This document shows, in pieces, positions 24,607 to 32,728 of a stretch of 52,610 nt of DNA. Position 1 is the stretch's first letter. Every line of letters begins with the position of its first letter. Location: assembly GCA_947476465.1 (NCBI GenBank), contig CANJQN010000009.1, positions 1 through 52,610 of the forward strand. The letters are read 5' to 3'. The position numbers were made by a program, and so were the translations under genes. The DNA is from Comamonadaceae bacterium. GTDB lineage: Bacteria > Pseudomonadota > Gammaproteobacteria > Burkholderiales > Burkholderiaceae_C. The notes under the pieces were generated by a model. It worked only from the letters and a program-made list of their open reading frames with translations, searched no databases and was not told the origin of the DNA.

Positions 24607-26751
24607 TCACCGCAGCGGCAACCCTGCCCGCAGGGCAGCCAGCCGCAGACGTAGCCAGCCACCGGTTGCGAACCGGTCGTAGCGCGAGCCGGTGATGTGC
24701 TCGACGGCCTGGCGCAACCAATCGCCGCCGAGCCGGGCTTGCGGCACGCGCGTGACGATCAGTCCAACGCCGGCTGGGTCGAGCCGCCGCAGGGCGGACT
24801 TGACCAGCGACAGGTCAGATTTGACCAGGGACGTGGCCTCGGCGACCACGAACACCTGGCCCAGCAGTTCAACCAGCAGTTCGGCATCCGCGCTGGGAAG
24901 AATCGGCGCGACGTCAAAGAGCACGAGGTCCCACGTGTCGGACCACTGTGCAATGGCTGCCTGCAGGCGGTCCAGCCTTTGCAGGCCCTGTGCCGCCAGG
25001 GGGCCACAAGCCACCCGGCCCACCGATGCACGTCCGCCGGGCCGCGTGCCCACCACTTCCTGCGCTGAGGCGGCTCCCGTCAGCAGGTCAACGAGCGTCG
25101 GGCGCAGGGGTGTCTCTGAAGCCGCTGGCGATCCTTCCCGGTGCGAAAGTGAATTGGCGTCGACGACCAGCACCCGGGTGCCGAGCACGTCGAGCGTGTC
25201 TGCAAGCTCCTGGACCAGCGAGGAGGTGCCCCCGCCTATTCGGGCCGAGGTGAAGCCAAATACGGTTCGGCCGCTCTGGCGCTTTTGCCGCAGCATCATG
25301 CTGGCCAACCGCCTGATCTGGTCGTCAGCCAGGAGCCGCGTGGCGGCACTGTCTCTGCGCACGATCCAGCCCGCCGCCGGCATGTCCATCGCCCGCTCGG
25401 CGTCGGCGGGGACCAGCACATGGCGGTCTGCCAGGTCAATGACCACGGGGGCGAGCAGGGCCAAGGCCAGGGCGGCCAGCAGCGCCAGCGCTGCCAGTTT
25501 GGTGCGTCCCTGGCCCTGAGGGACTTCGGCCGGGAGCGCTGCGGTTACCAGGCGCGCGAAACCGATAGCCCGCCGCTCGGCCTGCAGGAAATTGCCGCGG
25601 TCGCGCAACTCGTTGAGTTCCTGCTCGCGCTTTTTCATCTCCGTGGTGATGTTCATCGCCTCGCGGAAGCTGCCGGCGAAGCCGGTCGCGCGTCCCTCGA
25701 GATCCTTCAGGCCGGCGAGCGCCTCGCGCTCGACCTGCTGGGCCTGCTGCAGTGTGGCCTGCAGCCGGGCCATCACGTTCACCCGGGCTTCCTTCTCGAA
25801 CGACCCCTCCTTGTATTCGAGCCGTGCAGCGATCTCTTGCTGCTCGGACACGGCGGGGGACTTGGCCGGATGGGCGTCCTCCAGTCCGCGCACTGTGCGA
25901 CCGAGTTCTTCCGAACGCTTGACGACCTCGTTGCGCAGGGCCTGCAGGCCGTTGTCCTGCAGCCGCATGTCCAGCACTGAGCGGCCCGCGGCGATCGGGA
26001 CTTCCCGGTTCGCCCGGAAGGCTTCCAGCATGGCCTGGGCTTGGGAACGCTCGGCGCCGGCGCGCAGGGCGCGCTCGCGCGCCTGCGCCAGCACCGCGTC
26101 ATAGGCGTTCGTGGTGTTCTCACCGAAGGTGGTGAGCCCGAGTACGGCCGCCCTCTTGTCTCGCTGCGCGGAAAATTCCGCCAGTTCCTGGCGCAGCTGC
26201 GTGGTCCGGTCCGCCAGCATCCTGGTGCGCTCGTCCGAGCCGAAAATCTGCTCGTCCTGGGTGACTTCGAGGAAGACTTCCATGATGGCGTTGACCACCT
26301 TGTCGGGCTCCTCCTTGTGGGGAGAATTCAGCCCCACGCGCACCATGTAGGTGTCGCCGACGGCAATCACATAGATGGCCCGCTGCAAATACTCGACGCA
26401 GCGGCGCTCAGTAAAGGCCGCCGGGCAAGGGTCGACTTGCTTGGCGCGCACGCGCTTGAGCGCCTCAAGAACAACGTCGTAGCGCAGCACAGACCGTGAG
26501 AGATGATTGACGAACTCGCGGTATTGCGAGTTCGACTGCAGCTCCATTTCGCGGTCGATCGAAACGTTCTTCTGGAAATACGGCGCGACCTGGAACACGG
26601 CTTCGGCGTTCCAGCTGCTGCGGCCCTTGATCCAGGCGGCCGGCGCACTCGCCAGCAGCACAACGAACGCCAGAGCCAAGCTGATGCGCCAGTGGCGCAG
26701 CAGGCTCAGGATCGGCTGGATCTTGCGGCCGGGGGATTGGGGAGCTTCCAT
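24607..26751 (-). CDS. Polysaccharide co-polymerase with degenerate BY-kinase ATPase domain (Wzc-like)
   Basis: A 714-residue PCP-2a architecture. A cytoplasmic N-terminus and TM1 (about 22-40) are followed by a long periplasmic region with coiled-coil stretches (QREVEREALAGLKDLEGR-like). TM2 is a run of Ala/Leu ending PVVIDLADRHV near residue 440, and a cytoplasmic ATPase-like domain follows. In that domain the Walker A site reads SARIGGGTSS, without the essential Lys of GVGKS. Walker A' (RVLVVDAN) and Walker B (LVLFDVAPILPSADA) persist. The C-terminus (GSRYDRFATGGWLRLRL) has a single Tyr instead of a Tyr cluster. It should still set chain length and link to OPX, but tyrosine autokinase activity is doubtful. 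ATG 26751 lies 17 bp after the GT2 stop. Confidence 0.85.
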   Translation of the reverse strand: MEAPQSPGRKIQPILSLLRHWRISLALAFVVLLASAPAAWIKGRSSWNAEAVFQVAPYFQKNVSIDREMELQSNSQYREFVNHLSRSVLRYDVVLEALKRVRAKQVDPCPAAFTERRCVEYLQRAIYVIAVGDTYMVRVGLNSPHKEEPDKVVNAIMEVFLEVTQDEQIFGSDERTRMLADRTTQLRQELAEFSAQRDKRAAVLGLTTFGENTTNAYDAVLAQARERALRAGAERSQAQAMLEAFRANREVPIAAGRSVLDMRLQDNGLQALRNEVVKRSEELGRTVRGLEDAHPAKSPAVSEQQEIAARLEYKEGSFEKEARVNVMARLQATLQQAQQVEREALAGLKDLEGRATGFAGSFREAMNITTEMKKREQELNELRDRGNFLQAERRAIGFARLVTAALPAEVPQGQGRTKLAALALLAALALALLAPVVIDLADRHVLVPADAERAMDMPAAGWIVRRDSAATRLLADDQIRRLASMMLRQKRQSGRTVFGFTSARIGGGTSSLVQELADTLDVLGTRVLVVDANSLSHREGSPAASETPLRPTLVDLLTGAASAQEVVGTRPGGRASVGRVACGPLAAQGLQRLDRLQAAIAQWSDTWDLVLFDVAPILPSADAELLVELLGQVFVVAEATSLVKSDLSLVKSALRRLDPAGVGLIVTRVPQARLGGDWLRQAVEHITGSRYDRFATGGWLRLRLAALRAGLPLR

Positions 26752-26768
26752 CGTGTCGGTCTCGTCAG

Positions 26769-27953
26769 TCAGGTGCGCGCCGTGCGCACCCATCCCACGC
26801 GCCGGCGCAACGCCAGACCCACGTAGACGGGCAGCTTCCACGCCAGGTAGGCCACCATCGCCAGCATCTCACGCGCATGCAGCAGGTGGCGGCCGTGACG
26901 CAGCCAGCCCACCAGGATCGAGGCGACCAAGGCCGCCAGCCCGGCGTCCAGAACCGCAGCCGCGGGCCACAGGGCAGTCCAGTGCAGCGGGAGTGCCACG
27001 GCCCACAGCCCGACCAGCGTGGCGGTGTAAAGCGCGATCGGTGGGACAGCGAGGTCCATGGCCATCGCCCCCAGAGCCCGGCTGCGGCGCCGCACCGCGG
27101 CATGGGCCAGACGGGGCAGCATCTTGCCCAGCACGGCGAGCGTGCCGTGCTCCCAGCGCGTCTTCTGCACGCGGGCAACAGCAATGTCTGTCGGGAACTC
27201 ACTGCGAACGGTGCCCGAGGTGCTGAAGATGGCTGGCTGTCCGCTCAGGGCCAGTTCCACCCCGAGCTGCATATCCTCGGCGACGTGCCCGGTTGCAAGC
27301 TTGGCGGCCGCCGCGATCGACCAGGGAAGGGCCATGCCCGTGCCGGTCAGATGGCAGGCTCCGCCCAGCCGCTTCATGCCCAGAGGCCGCACCAGGTTCT
27401 TCATCACCCATGCGAACTCGAGCACACGCACACGCACTGAGGCGCCCGCGGGCGCATGCATCATGTTGAGCATCTGCATGGGGCGCTGGCTTGCCACGCA
27501 TTCAGCGGCGATGCGTCGGATGGAGCCGGGCTCCAGGGTGCAGTCGGCATCGATGATCACCAACACGTCATAACGGCCGTCCTGCTTCAAATGCCGGACC
27601 CCGGCATCCAGCGCATACCCTTTGCCGCGCAGGCCGTCACAGTGCCGCTCCAGCACGCGAACGCCGGCGGCCTGCGCCACCGCGGCGGTATCGTCGGTGC
27701 AGTTGTCGGCAACCACCAACAAGGTGTCGCCAGGGGACAGCTGCAGCCGCAAACTCTCGAGCGTGGGCAGGATGTGGCGCGACTCGTTGTGCGCCGGCAC
27801 CAGCACCGCGACGACGGGCTGCTCCCGGGACGCCGCCAGGTTGGGAAGCTTTCTTTGGCGGCCCGCGGCCAGGGTCAGTGCCAACAGGCACGCGGCAGGA
27901 ACCACCGCGGCAGCGGCAAGCGCGATCAGCGCGATGTGGAGGAAGGTTGGCAT
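26769..27953 (-). CDS. Membrane-anchored glycosyltransferase family 2
   Basis: A 394-residue processive-type GT2. An N-terminal hydrophobic anchor (about 5-28) precedes the GT-A domain: VAVLVPAHNESRHILPTL, VVADNCTDDTAAVA, VIIDADCTLEPGS (metal-binding DAD), then GHVAEDMQLGVEL (catalytic ED) and QKTRWEHG, equivalent to the QxxRW motif. Two or three C-terminal membrane segments (about 300-370) follow. This resembles cellulose/hyaluronan-synthase-like transferases and several EPS glycosyltransferases. It is transcribed ahead of the PCP gene from an EPS-box promoter that overlaps the end of the acetyltransferase gene; the predicted mRNA is leaderless. Confidence 0.88.
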   Translation of the reverse strand: MPTFLHIALIALAAAAVVPAACLLALTLAAGRQRKLPNLAASREQPVVAVLVPAHNESRHILPTLESLRLQLSPGDTLLVVADNCTDDTAAVAQAAGVRVLERHCDGLRGKGYALDAGVRHLKQDGRYDVLVIIDADCTLEPGSIRRIAAECVASQRPMQMLNMMHAPAGASVRVRVLEFAWVMKNLVRPLGMKRLGGACHLTGTGMALPWSIAAAAKLATGHVAEDMQLGVELALSGQPAIFSTSGTVRSEFPTDIAVARVQKTRWEHGTLAVLGKMLPRLAHAAVRRRSRALGAMAMDLAVPPIALYTATLVGLWAVALPLHWTALWPAAAVLDAGLAALVASILVGWLRHGRHLLHAREMLAMVAYLAWKLPVYVGLALRRRVGWVRTART

Positions 27954-27960
27954 TGCCTGG

Positions 27961-28003
27961 ATTACAGGCCGCCGCGCCCTTTTAATTGTGGCGAAACTGT
28001 GAG
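27961..28003 (-). promoter_or_regulatory. EPS-box promoter of the GT2-PCP operon
   Basis: On the minus strand 28003-27982 reads CTCACAGTT, T, CGCCACA, ATTAA: two 11-bp repeats with cores CACAGT and CACAAT. It overlaps the last codons and stop of the acetyltransferase gene. Fifteen nt downstream is TGTAAT (27966-27961, 5 of 6 to TATAAT), then CCAGGCA (7 nt) and ATG 27953. The geometry is identical to the promoters at 17242 and 34161 and predicts a leaderless transcript. Confidence 0.72.
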
Positions 28004-28515
28004 AACTCAGCCGCCTTGCGCCGGGGCTTGATGACGGCCGGCACGCCCACCGCGATGCAGTCGTCCGGCACGTCGCACAGCACCACGGCGTTCGCCCCGA
28101 TGCTCACCCGGTTGCCGATTCGAATGTTCCCGAGCAGCTTCGCGCCCGCGCCCACATCCACATCGTCGCCCAGTTGTGGCGCGCAAGGATCCTCGAGCCG
28201 CGCCAACCCGATCACCACCCCGTTGCGCAGCCGGCAATTGCTGCCAATGCGGGCAAAGCCGCTGACCACGATGCCGCCGGAATGCTCGATGACAAGCCCC
28301 TTGCCGACAGGTACTTCGCATGGCAGCTCGATGCCGCAGACGATCTGCACGAGTTTGAACAGGCCCTTGTACGCGAACGAGAAGGGCTTGCGCAGCACGG
28401 CGGGCCTGATCGTGTAGCGCCAGCGGCCGAACCGGTAGACCACCATGGCCCAGTAGCCCTGGGCGCCCCAGTCGCCCCGGTAGGCGCGCAGGTCCGCACG
28501 GATGTTTTCAAGCAT
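27982..28515 (-). CDS. Serine O-acetyltransferase-like hexapeptide acetyltransferase
   Basis: A 177-residue left-handed beta-helix protein. An N-terminal helical region (MLENIRADLRAYRGDWGAQGY) precedes hexapeptide repeats: GKGLVIEHSGGIVVSGFARIG, with the His-Ser-Gly-Gly-Ile-Val element of serine acetyltransferases, then LGDDVDVGAGAKLLGNIRIGNRVSIGANAVV and the VPAVI closing strand. At 177 residues it is shorter than CysE (~270) and matches acetyltransferases of EPS/capsule loci, so acetylating a sugar or lipid-linked intermediate is likelier than cysteine synthesis. It is the last gene of the STAS-led leftward operon and overlaps the preceding gene by 8 bp. Confidence 0.82.
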   Translation of the reverse strand: MLENIRADLRAYRGDWGAQGYWAMVVYRFGRWRYTIRPAVLRKPFSFAYKGLFKLVQIVCGIELPCEVPVGKGLVIEHSGGIVVSGFARIGSNCRLRNGVVIGLARLEDPCAPQLGDDVDVGAGAKLLGNIRIGNRVSIGANAVVLCDVPDDCIAVGVPAVIKPRRKAAEFSQFRHN

Positions 28516-28969
28516 GACGCTCTCCGGGCCACAGGCAAGCGGCGGTCACCAGCGCCAGAGCGCCCATGTCGATCCAGCGGCCTGTACTCAGGCCAGACAC
28601 GCGGGCGTTCAGGATCTCGTCGACCTGGTGCAACGACACCACCCGAGCCCACCCCAGGAGCAGACACATCCCGAGGCCCGCAGCCAGGAGTGGCTGCGAG
28701 CGCAGGCGCCGGGCCGCGGTGAACAGCGCGAGGGCCCCGGCCCCCAGGGCGAGCGCCTGGACCGGGCGGCGCAGGACGTACCAGCCCTCGTGAGAGGCGG
28801 CAGAGCGCAGGGCGCTGGTAGCCACCAGGTCCAGGTGAGTGGCTTGCACCAATGCGAGCAGGCACAGTGCGGCGGCGGCGCCAATCCAGGCCGGCTCCGC
28901 GCGCTGCAAGCCCCTCAGAGCGCACGCGATGCCAGCAGCCCCATAGCCACAAGCAATGATCCAGTTCAT
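28508..28969 (-). CDS. Small four-helix membrane protein of unknown function
   Basis: A 153-residue hydrophobic protein starting MNWIIACGYGAAGIACALRG, with about four or five membrane segments (roughly 1-20, 28-48, 73-88, 93-113, 134-148). A conserved-looking loop RVVSLHQVDEILNARVSGLSTG lies before the last helix. I recognise no family. ATG 28969 overlaps the acyltransferase stop (ATGA) and its own end overlaps the acetyltransferase start, so it is an integral operon member. The frame continues far upstream, but that part is antisense to the acyltransferase and is not credible. It may help acyl transfer across the membrane, which is only a guess from position. Confidence 0.7.
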   Translation of the reverse strand: MNWIIACGYGAAGIACALRGLQRAEPAWIGAAAALCLLALVQATHLDLVATSALRSAASHEGWYVLRRPVQALALGAGALALFTAARRLRSQPLLAAGLGMCLLLGWARVVSLHQVDEILNARVSGLSTGRWIDMGALALVTAACLWPGERHA

Positions 28970-29964
28970 TTCACGAGCCTTCGCGCAGGTTCGCCAAAAA
29001 GAAGATACGCGGCGGCCTGCATCCTGCCGGCCGATCGGCGCAGCAGCACAGGAACCAGCACGCCGGCGATCACGCCCAGCGCCACATGCAGGGAGAACGC
29101 ATCGAACCCCGCGACGTTCAGCAGCTTGCGCATCCCGGCGGTGAAAAATGGATGAAACAGGAAGATGGCGAAGGAGTACCCGCCCACCCACTGCAGCCAG
29201 TGCCACCGGGGCGGAAAAATCCACAACCCGGCCGCCACCGCCGTGCCGCACGCCAGCATGGCTGGCGTGAAGCGGTCGTCGGTGGGGATCCATCCGCCCA
29301 GGAGGGCCAGGCCGGCCAACAGTGCGCTGGCCACGATGACGGTTTTGGCGTGAGACGGGGCGATTGCGCCGAATCTGACCAATGCGATCCCGCAGAGGAA
29401 GTACGGCAGGAGATAGCCGGCACCGGCTACGCCGAACCAGATGAACGCCGGGTGTGACAGGTACCAGCCCCAGGCGATCGCCGTCCACGCGGCCATCTGG
29501 CCGGGCGTTCGCAACAGCCACAATCTTTCTATCGCCATCACCAGGGCGATGTCCAGAAACAAGGCCTCCAGGAACCAGTAGTGCGCCACCGGCACGATGT
29601 GCAACAGGTGCCAGTCCTGCACGGGCAGTTGTTGTCCACCGGGGACGAGTGCCTGCATCACGGCGAACAAAGTGCCTACCGTGAGCATGGGCACCAGCAG
29701 GCGCTCGGCCTTGTGCGCCAGCGCTGACATGTTCGCCACCGGCCTGGCCGCCCACATCGCACCGGCAATCAATGCGAACACCGGCATCCGCACGGCGCCG
29801 AGCAGGTCGACGATTTCTCGCCAGAGGCCCGAGTCGACCCTCAAACCCTGAGTTTCGTTCGCGCCGATCGTGTGGTACACGACAAGCATGAGGCAGGCCA
29901 TACCGCGAAGGCCGTTAACGCCCCCGCGATCCCATGTGACGGGCGCGTTATTTGGGCAGGGCAC
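28966..29964 (-). CDS. Acyltransferase family 3 (OafA/WecH-like) membrane protein
   Basis: A 332-residue polytopic protein with about ten hydrophobic segments. It begins with the family signature GLRGMACLMLVVYHTIG (about 18-34), including the Arg and the His thought to be catalytic. Members transfer acetyl, succinyl or other acyl groups onto polysaccharides, usually with a cytoplasmic acyl-CoA donor. It is the second predicted polymer-modifying enzyme in this operon. The GTG start overlaps the end of the glycosyltransferase-STAS gene by 17 bp, and its stop overlaps the next ATG by 4 bp. Confidence 0.83.
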   Translation of the reverse strand: MPCPNNAPVTWDRGGVNGLRGMACLMLVVYHTIGANETQGLRVDSGLWREIVDLLGAVRMPVFALIAGAMWAARPVANMSALAHKAERLLVPMLTVGTLFAVMQALVPGGQQLPVQDWHLLHIVPVAHYWFLEALFLDIALVMAIERLWLLRTPGQMAAWTAIAWGWYLSHPAFIWFGVAGAGYLLPYFLCGIALVRFGAIAPSHAKTVIVASALLAGLALLGGWIPTDDRFTPAMLACGTAVAAGLWIFPPRWHWLQWVGGYSFAIFLFHPFFTAGMRKLLNVAGFDAFSLHVALGVIAGVLVPVLLRRSAGRMQAAAYLLFGEPARRLVK

Positions 29965-31036
29965 GATGCAATTCCAGCAACCGGCGTACGCGAGCGCTCA
30001 TGCCCTCGATCCGCAGCTTGCCGCCGGTCTCGCTCAGGGCGCAATCGAGCAGCGTCAGCAAGGCTACAAAGGCTGCGTCGACATAGGACACCGCGCGAAG
30101 ATCCAGATGCAGTGTGCCGCGTGGCGCCATCATGCCGTCGAACGCTATGCGCACGGGCTCGAGGTTGGCAGCTTGCCACGCCCCTCGCAGAGTGACGCGG
30201 CCTGCGGCCACCTGCAGTTCAACCGTGGCACGGTCGAACTCGCACTGCGGCGGCTTCCACCAGCGCTGCAGCACGGCCAATGGCGTCACACGCGTGACCA
30301 CGATGCGGGCCAGCGCGAATCCATCGCTGGCATACCGCTGCCACAAGTGCGGCTCCTCTTTGATGCGCCAGGCCCACTCCATGCCGATGCGCTGCACCCA
30401 CCCGGGTGCGCGCTGAACCGAGCCGGCCACAAAATTGACCACCGCGCCCAGGTGGCTGACGACGAGGGGCCGCAGGCGCGGCAGGTTCCTGCAGATCCAG
30501 GCCTGCCCCTTCGCAGCGCCCAGCGAGATCACGAGCAAGTCGGCATCGCTGCGATTGACCAGCGCCAGCAGATGTGGGTTGCTCATCTCCTCGACCGTGC
30601 CGAAGCCCGGGTGCGCCCAGCCGGCCGGCTGCATGCCGGGCTGGCCGGCCAGGACCTCGGCCGCCTGGCGGGCGATGCCGTCCTGGCCCCCGAAGAAAAA
30701 CACGCGCCAGGGCATGACCGTGTTGGCGCGGATGTGCTCGAACAGACCTGAGCCGCTCACCCGTTCGAAGATCGGAAGGCCAAGCAACCTCGCCAGCCAG
30801 ACCAGCGGCATGCCATCGGCGATGCTCAGATCGCTGCGGCGCACCGAGTCCCGGATCTGCGCATCGTCCTGGGCTGCCACGAGGAAGTTCAGGTTGGGCG
30901 TGGACAGGAAGAAAGGGCGATCGCCAGTGCGGGCGTGCTCCAGCCGCTGGGCGGCCTGCAGCATGCCGACGGCGTCCAGGGGCAGACCCAGCAGGTTATA
31001 GACGGGACGATGGAAATCGACGGAGTGGAGCAACAT
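29948..31036 (-). CDS. WecG/TagA/CpsF-family glycosyltransferase with C-terminal STAS domain
   Basis: A 362-residue fusion. Residues ~10-245 are a WecG/TagA (GT26) domain: PFFLSTPNLNFLVAAQ (45-50), SIADGMPLVWLARLLG with Asp74, VFFFGGQDGIA, and WAWRIKEEPHLWQRY (~221-235). Residues ~270-360 form a STAS domain: ELQVAAGRVTLRG, LHLDLRAVSYVDAAFVALL, GGKLRIEGMSARVRRLLELH. The phosphorylatable Ser of the DSSG loop is Ala321 (DAAF), so the domain should not be switched by phosphorylation of itself. GT26 enzymes add an N-acetylhexosamine-type sugar to lipid-linked intermediates. A TTG start at 31102 would add 22 residues; ATG 31036 fits the family better. The fusion suggests direct control of the enzyme by a partner-switch protein. 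Confidence 0.85.
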   Translation of the reverse strand: MLLHSVDFHRPVYNLLGLPLDAVGMLQAAQRLEHARTGDRPFFLSTPNLNFLVAAQDDAQIRDSVRRSDLSIADGMPLVWLARLLGLPIFERVSGSGLFEHIRANTVMPWRVFFFGGQDGIARQAAEVLAGQPGMQPAGWAHPGFGTVEEMSNPHLLALVNRSDADLLVISLGAAKGQAWICRNLPRLRPLVVSHLGAVVNFVAGSVQRAPGWVQRIGMEWAWRIKEEPHLWQRYASDGFALARIVVTRVTPLAVLQRWWKPPQCEFDRATVELQVAAGRVTLRGAWQAANLEPVRIAFDGMMAPRGTLHLDLRAVSYVDAAFVALLTLLDCALSETGGKLRIEGMSARVRRLLELHRALPK

Positions 31037-31094
31037 GAAGTGATTCAGGCAGGGCCTGTCCCGGGCGGTGGCGATGCCGCAACCGTCCGGGGGT

Positions 31095-31607
31095 TCAGGC
31101 AACGTGGGATAAAGAAAGGTGAGACGGCCCGTCCGGCGCGCCGGACGCTCGGCGGACGGGCTGCAGGCCAGGGTAGGTTCCCCACAGCGTTCCGGCGGGG
31201 CATTGGTCCAGCAGCATCCAGCTGGCCATCGTCAGCCAATCGTTCGGCGTGAGCTGGCCGGTGATGCCCCCGGTCCCACAGACATCAAGCAGGTGGCGTA
31301 GCAGTTCAGGTCGCACGGCGAGCGCCGTCACAGTGGTCGGTGGCAGGGCGCACCGAACCAGTTGCGGCGTCTCGTTCACGTCCTCGCCAACCTCTGCCTC
31401 ATGACCGAGGTACACCACGGTCCAGGCGCGCGAGTCCAGTTGTTCGGCCAGCGCGTCGCAGTGCTGGTGGGCCACCCACGCCGTTTCAGGGGCGACCAGC
31501 AGCACACCATGGGTGCAAAGCTGAAGCGCCTCCAGCTCGGCCCCTCGTGCGAAGGGCAGCTCGTTGGGGACCACGATCACGCGGTCGAAGCATTCGGTCA
31601 GGCGCAT
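31095..31607 (-). CDS. Hypothetical protein, possibly a degenerate CpsD/BY-kinase-like ATPase
   Basis: A 170-residue soluble protein I cannot assign with confidence. It opens with FDRVIVVPNELPFARGAELEALQ, a strand and loop arrangement like the Walker B region of CpsD/Wzc ATPases (DLVLFDVAPILPSADA in the PCP of this locus). LCTHGVLLVAPETAWVA and WTVVYLGHEAEV then follow, as in the later beta strands of that fold. There is no Walker A. The C-terminal ~70 residues (LTPNDWLTMASWMLLDQCPAGTLWG) look unrelated to it. It lies between the STAS gene (9 bp) and the glycosyltransferase-STAS gene. A partner for the degenerate PCP kinase or for the STAS proteins is possible but unproven. Confidence 0.6.
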   Translation of the reverse strand: MRLTECFDRVIVVPNELPFARGAELEALQLCTHGVLLVAPETAWVAHQHCDALAEQLDSRAWTVVYLGHEAEVGEDVNETPQLVRCALPPTTVTALAVRPELLRHLLDVCGTGGITGQLTPNDWLTMASWMLLDQCPAGTLWGTYPGLQPVRRASGAPDGPSHLSLSHVA

Positions 31608-31616
31608 GGCCGGCCA

Positions 31617-31952
31617 TCAGGCGAAGGACTCGACGGCACCTTCCACGGTGTCGTGGATGCTGAAGACCTTGTGCATGCGCATCAGCTCGAAGAGCGCGCG
31701 CACTGAGTCGTTCATGCCCGCCAGGCGGAAGTCGCCCTTGCGGACGCTGAGCTCGCGCAAGCAGGCGATCAGGGCGCCCAGCCCGGAGCTGTCAACGAAG
31801 GCGATGCGCGACATGTCCAGCACGGCGTTCTTTTGCCCCGCCAGCACCGACTGCATCATGCTGCGGAACTGGCCTACGTTGGCGGCATCGATGCTTTCCA
31901 CGTTGCACTCGATGACGAGTACGTTGCCTTGGCTGCGGGTGTTCAGATCCAT
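31617..31952 (-). CDS. STAS-domain anti-sigma-factor-antagonist-like protein
   Basis: A 111-residue single STAS domain of the SpoIIAA/RsbV type. The phospho-acceptor loop is canonical: IAFVDSSGLGALIACL, with Ser55 in position for phosphorylation, and GDFRLAGMNDSVRALFELMRMHKVF completes the fold. Such proteins are phosphorylated by RsbW-like kinases and dephosphorylated by PP2C phosphatases, switching between partners. The locus encodes just such a kinase-phosphatase in one polypeptide at 41953-44853, giving a close parallel to SypA/SypE of Vibrio fischeri, which control biofilm polysaccharide. It leads the leftward operon of polymer-modifying genes from an EPS-box promoter. Confidence 0.92.
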   Translation of the reverse strand: MDLNTRSQGNVLVIECNVESIDAANVGQFRSMMQSVLAGQKNAVLDMSRIAFVDSSGLGALIACLRELSVRKGDFRLAGMNDSVRALFELMRMHKVFSIHDTVEGAVESFA

Positions 31953-31985
31953 CTGTTGTCCAGTAAACGATCGGTTGATGGCAGG

Positions 31986-32028
31986 ATTACACCGAGACCG
32001 CTGGCGTCAAGTGTGGCACGACTGTGTC
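31986..32028 (-). promoter_or_regulatory. EPS-box promoter of the STAS-led operon
   Basis: On the minus strand 32028-32007 reads GACACAGTC, G, TGCCACA, CTTGA: two 11-bp repeats with cores CACAGT and CACACT. TGTAAT (31991-31986) follows after exactly 15 nt, identical in sequence and spacing to the GT2-PCP promoter, including the next two bases (CC). The predicted leader before ATG 31952 is about 27 nt, so this transcript is not leaderless. Confidence 0.75.
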
Positions 32029-32032
32029 ATGT

Positions 32033-32317
32033 TCACTGGCTCGAGGCTTCGTCGCGCAGCGCCGCCACCCGAGCCGCCAGCGCTTCGATTTGCGCCTGCG
32101 CCGCTGCGGCGTTCCCGGTCGCCAGCGCAGCCTGAATGCCGCGTGCCTGCTCGCTCAGGAGATCCAGCCCGAAGGCTCCGGCGGCACCCGCGAGCTTGTG
32201 CAGCGCGTCGTCGCGGGCTTTCGCATCCTGGCCGCGGATGATGATCAGCCGCCCGGTCAAGCCCTCGATGAAGGATCGTCGCAGCTCGGTGAAGGCGTTG
32301 CAGTCAGCGCCTTGCAT
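32033..32317 (-). CDS. Hpt-domain phosphotransfer protein
   Basis: A 94-residue helical-bundle protein. The histidine phosphotransfer motif is clear in ALHKLAGAAGAFGLDLLSEQARGI (about 38-61): His followed by K-L-A-G-A-A-G, the standard Hpt arrangement. It would carry phosphate between receiver domains in the cytoplasm. It overlaps the CheY-like gene by 14 bp, and both follow the histidine kinase, so the three make a phosphorelay cassette. The obvious downstream acceptor with a DNA-binding domain is the OmpR-type regulator at 13440, which has no kinase of its own nearby; this link is inference. Confidence 0.85.
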   Translation of the reverse strand: MQGADCNAFTELRRSFIEGLTGRLIIIRGQDAKARDDALHKLAGAAGAFGLDLLSEQARGIQAALATGNAAAAQAQIEALAARVAALRDEASSQ

Positions 32318-32699
32318 GCGGGTGCCGCTCCCAGATCATGCGCACGTTCTGCGGCAGTTCGTTGGCCGAGAAGGGCTTGACGATGATGCCTGCAGCGCCG
32401 TAATGCGAAAGCGCCTCCAGTTCGTCCAGCGTGGCCTTGGCCGTGACGAAGATCACGGGCACCGAGGCAAGCTGCGGATGCTCTCGCAGCTTCTGGAAAG
32501 TTTCGGGACCGCTCAGACCGGGCATCATGACGTCCAGCAGGATCAACTGCGGCTTGAACCCGGGTGCTTTTTCCAGCGCCTGGAGGCCGTCCTCGCACAT
32601 GCACACCTCGAAGTGCCCCACGCGTGTCAGGCTGAAATTCAGGATCTTGCGGATGTCCGCATCGTCTTCGGCGCACAGCACCCTTGTGAGGTCTTCCAT
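32304..32699 (-). CDS. CheY-like single-domain response regulator
   Basis: A 131-residue receiver with no output domain. All key residues are present: the acidic pair in LCAEDDAD (11-13), Asp56 in LILLDVMMPGLSGPETF, Thr in VIFVTAKAT and Lys in GIIVKPFS. Single-domain receivers work as phosphorelay shuttles or bind target proteins. Here it lies 29 bp after the histidine kinase and overlaps the Hpt gene, favouring a shuttle role. ATG start gives a compact N-terminus. Confidence 0.9.
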   Translation of the reverse strand: MEDLTRVLCAEDDADIRKILNFSLTRVGHFEVCMCEDGLQALEKAPGFKPQLILLDVMMPGLSGPETFQKLREHPQLASVPVIFVTAKATLDELEALSHYGAAGIIVKPFSANELPQNVRMIWERHPHARR

Positions 32700-32728
32700 G
32701 GGCGATTTGCTCTCGGCCTCTCAGCCTC

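Noticed and set aside
24600..24612. Terminator between the convergent GT4 and PCP genes
   Set aside because: The stop codons are one base apart and no hairpin with a U-tract is visible at the junction.
28970..29755. Long upstream extension of the small membrane protein frame
   Set aside because: The extension reads as arginine-rich antisense of the acyltransferase gene; the ATG at 28969 overlaps the previous stop as in other gene pairs here.
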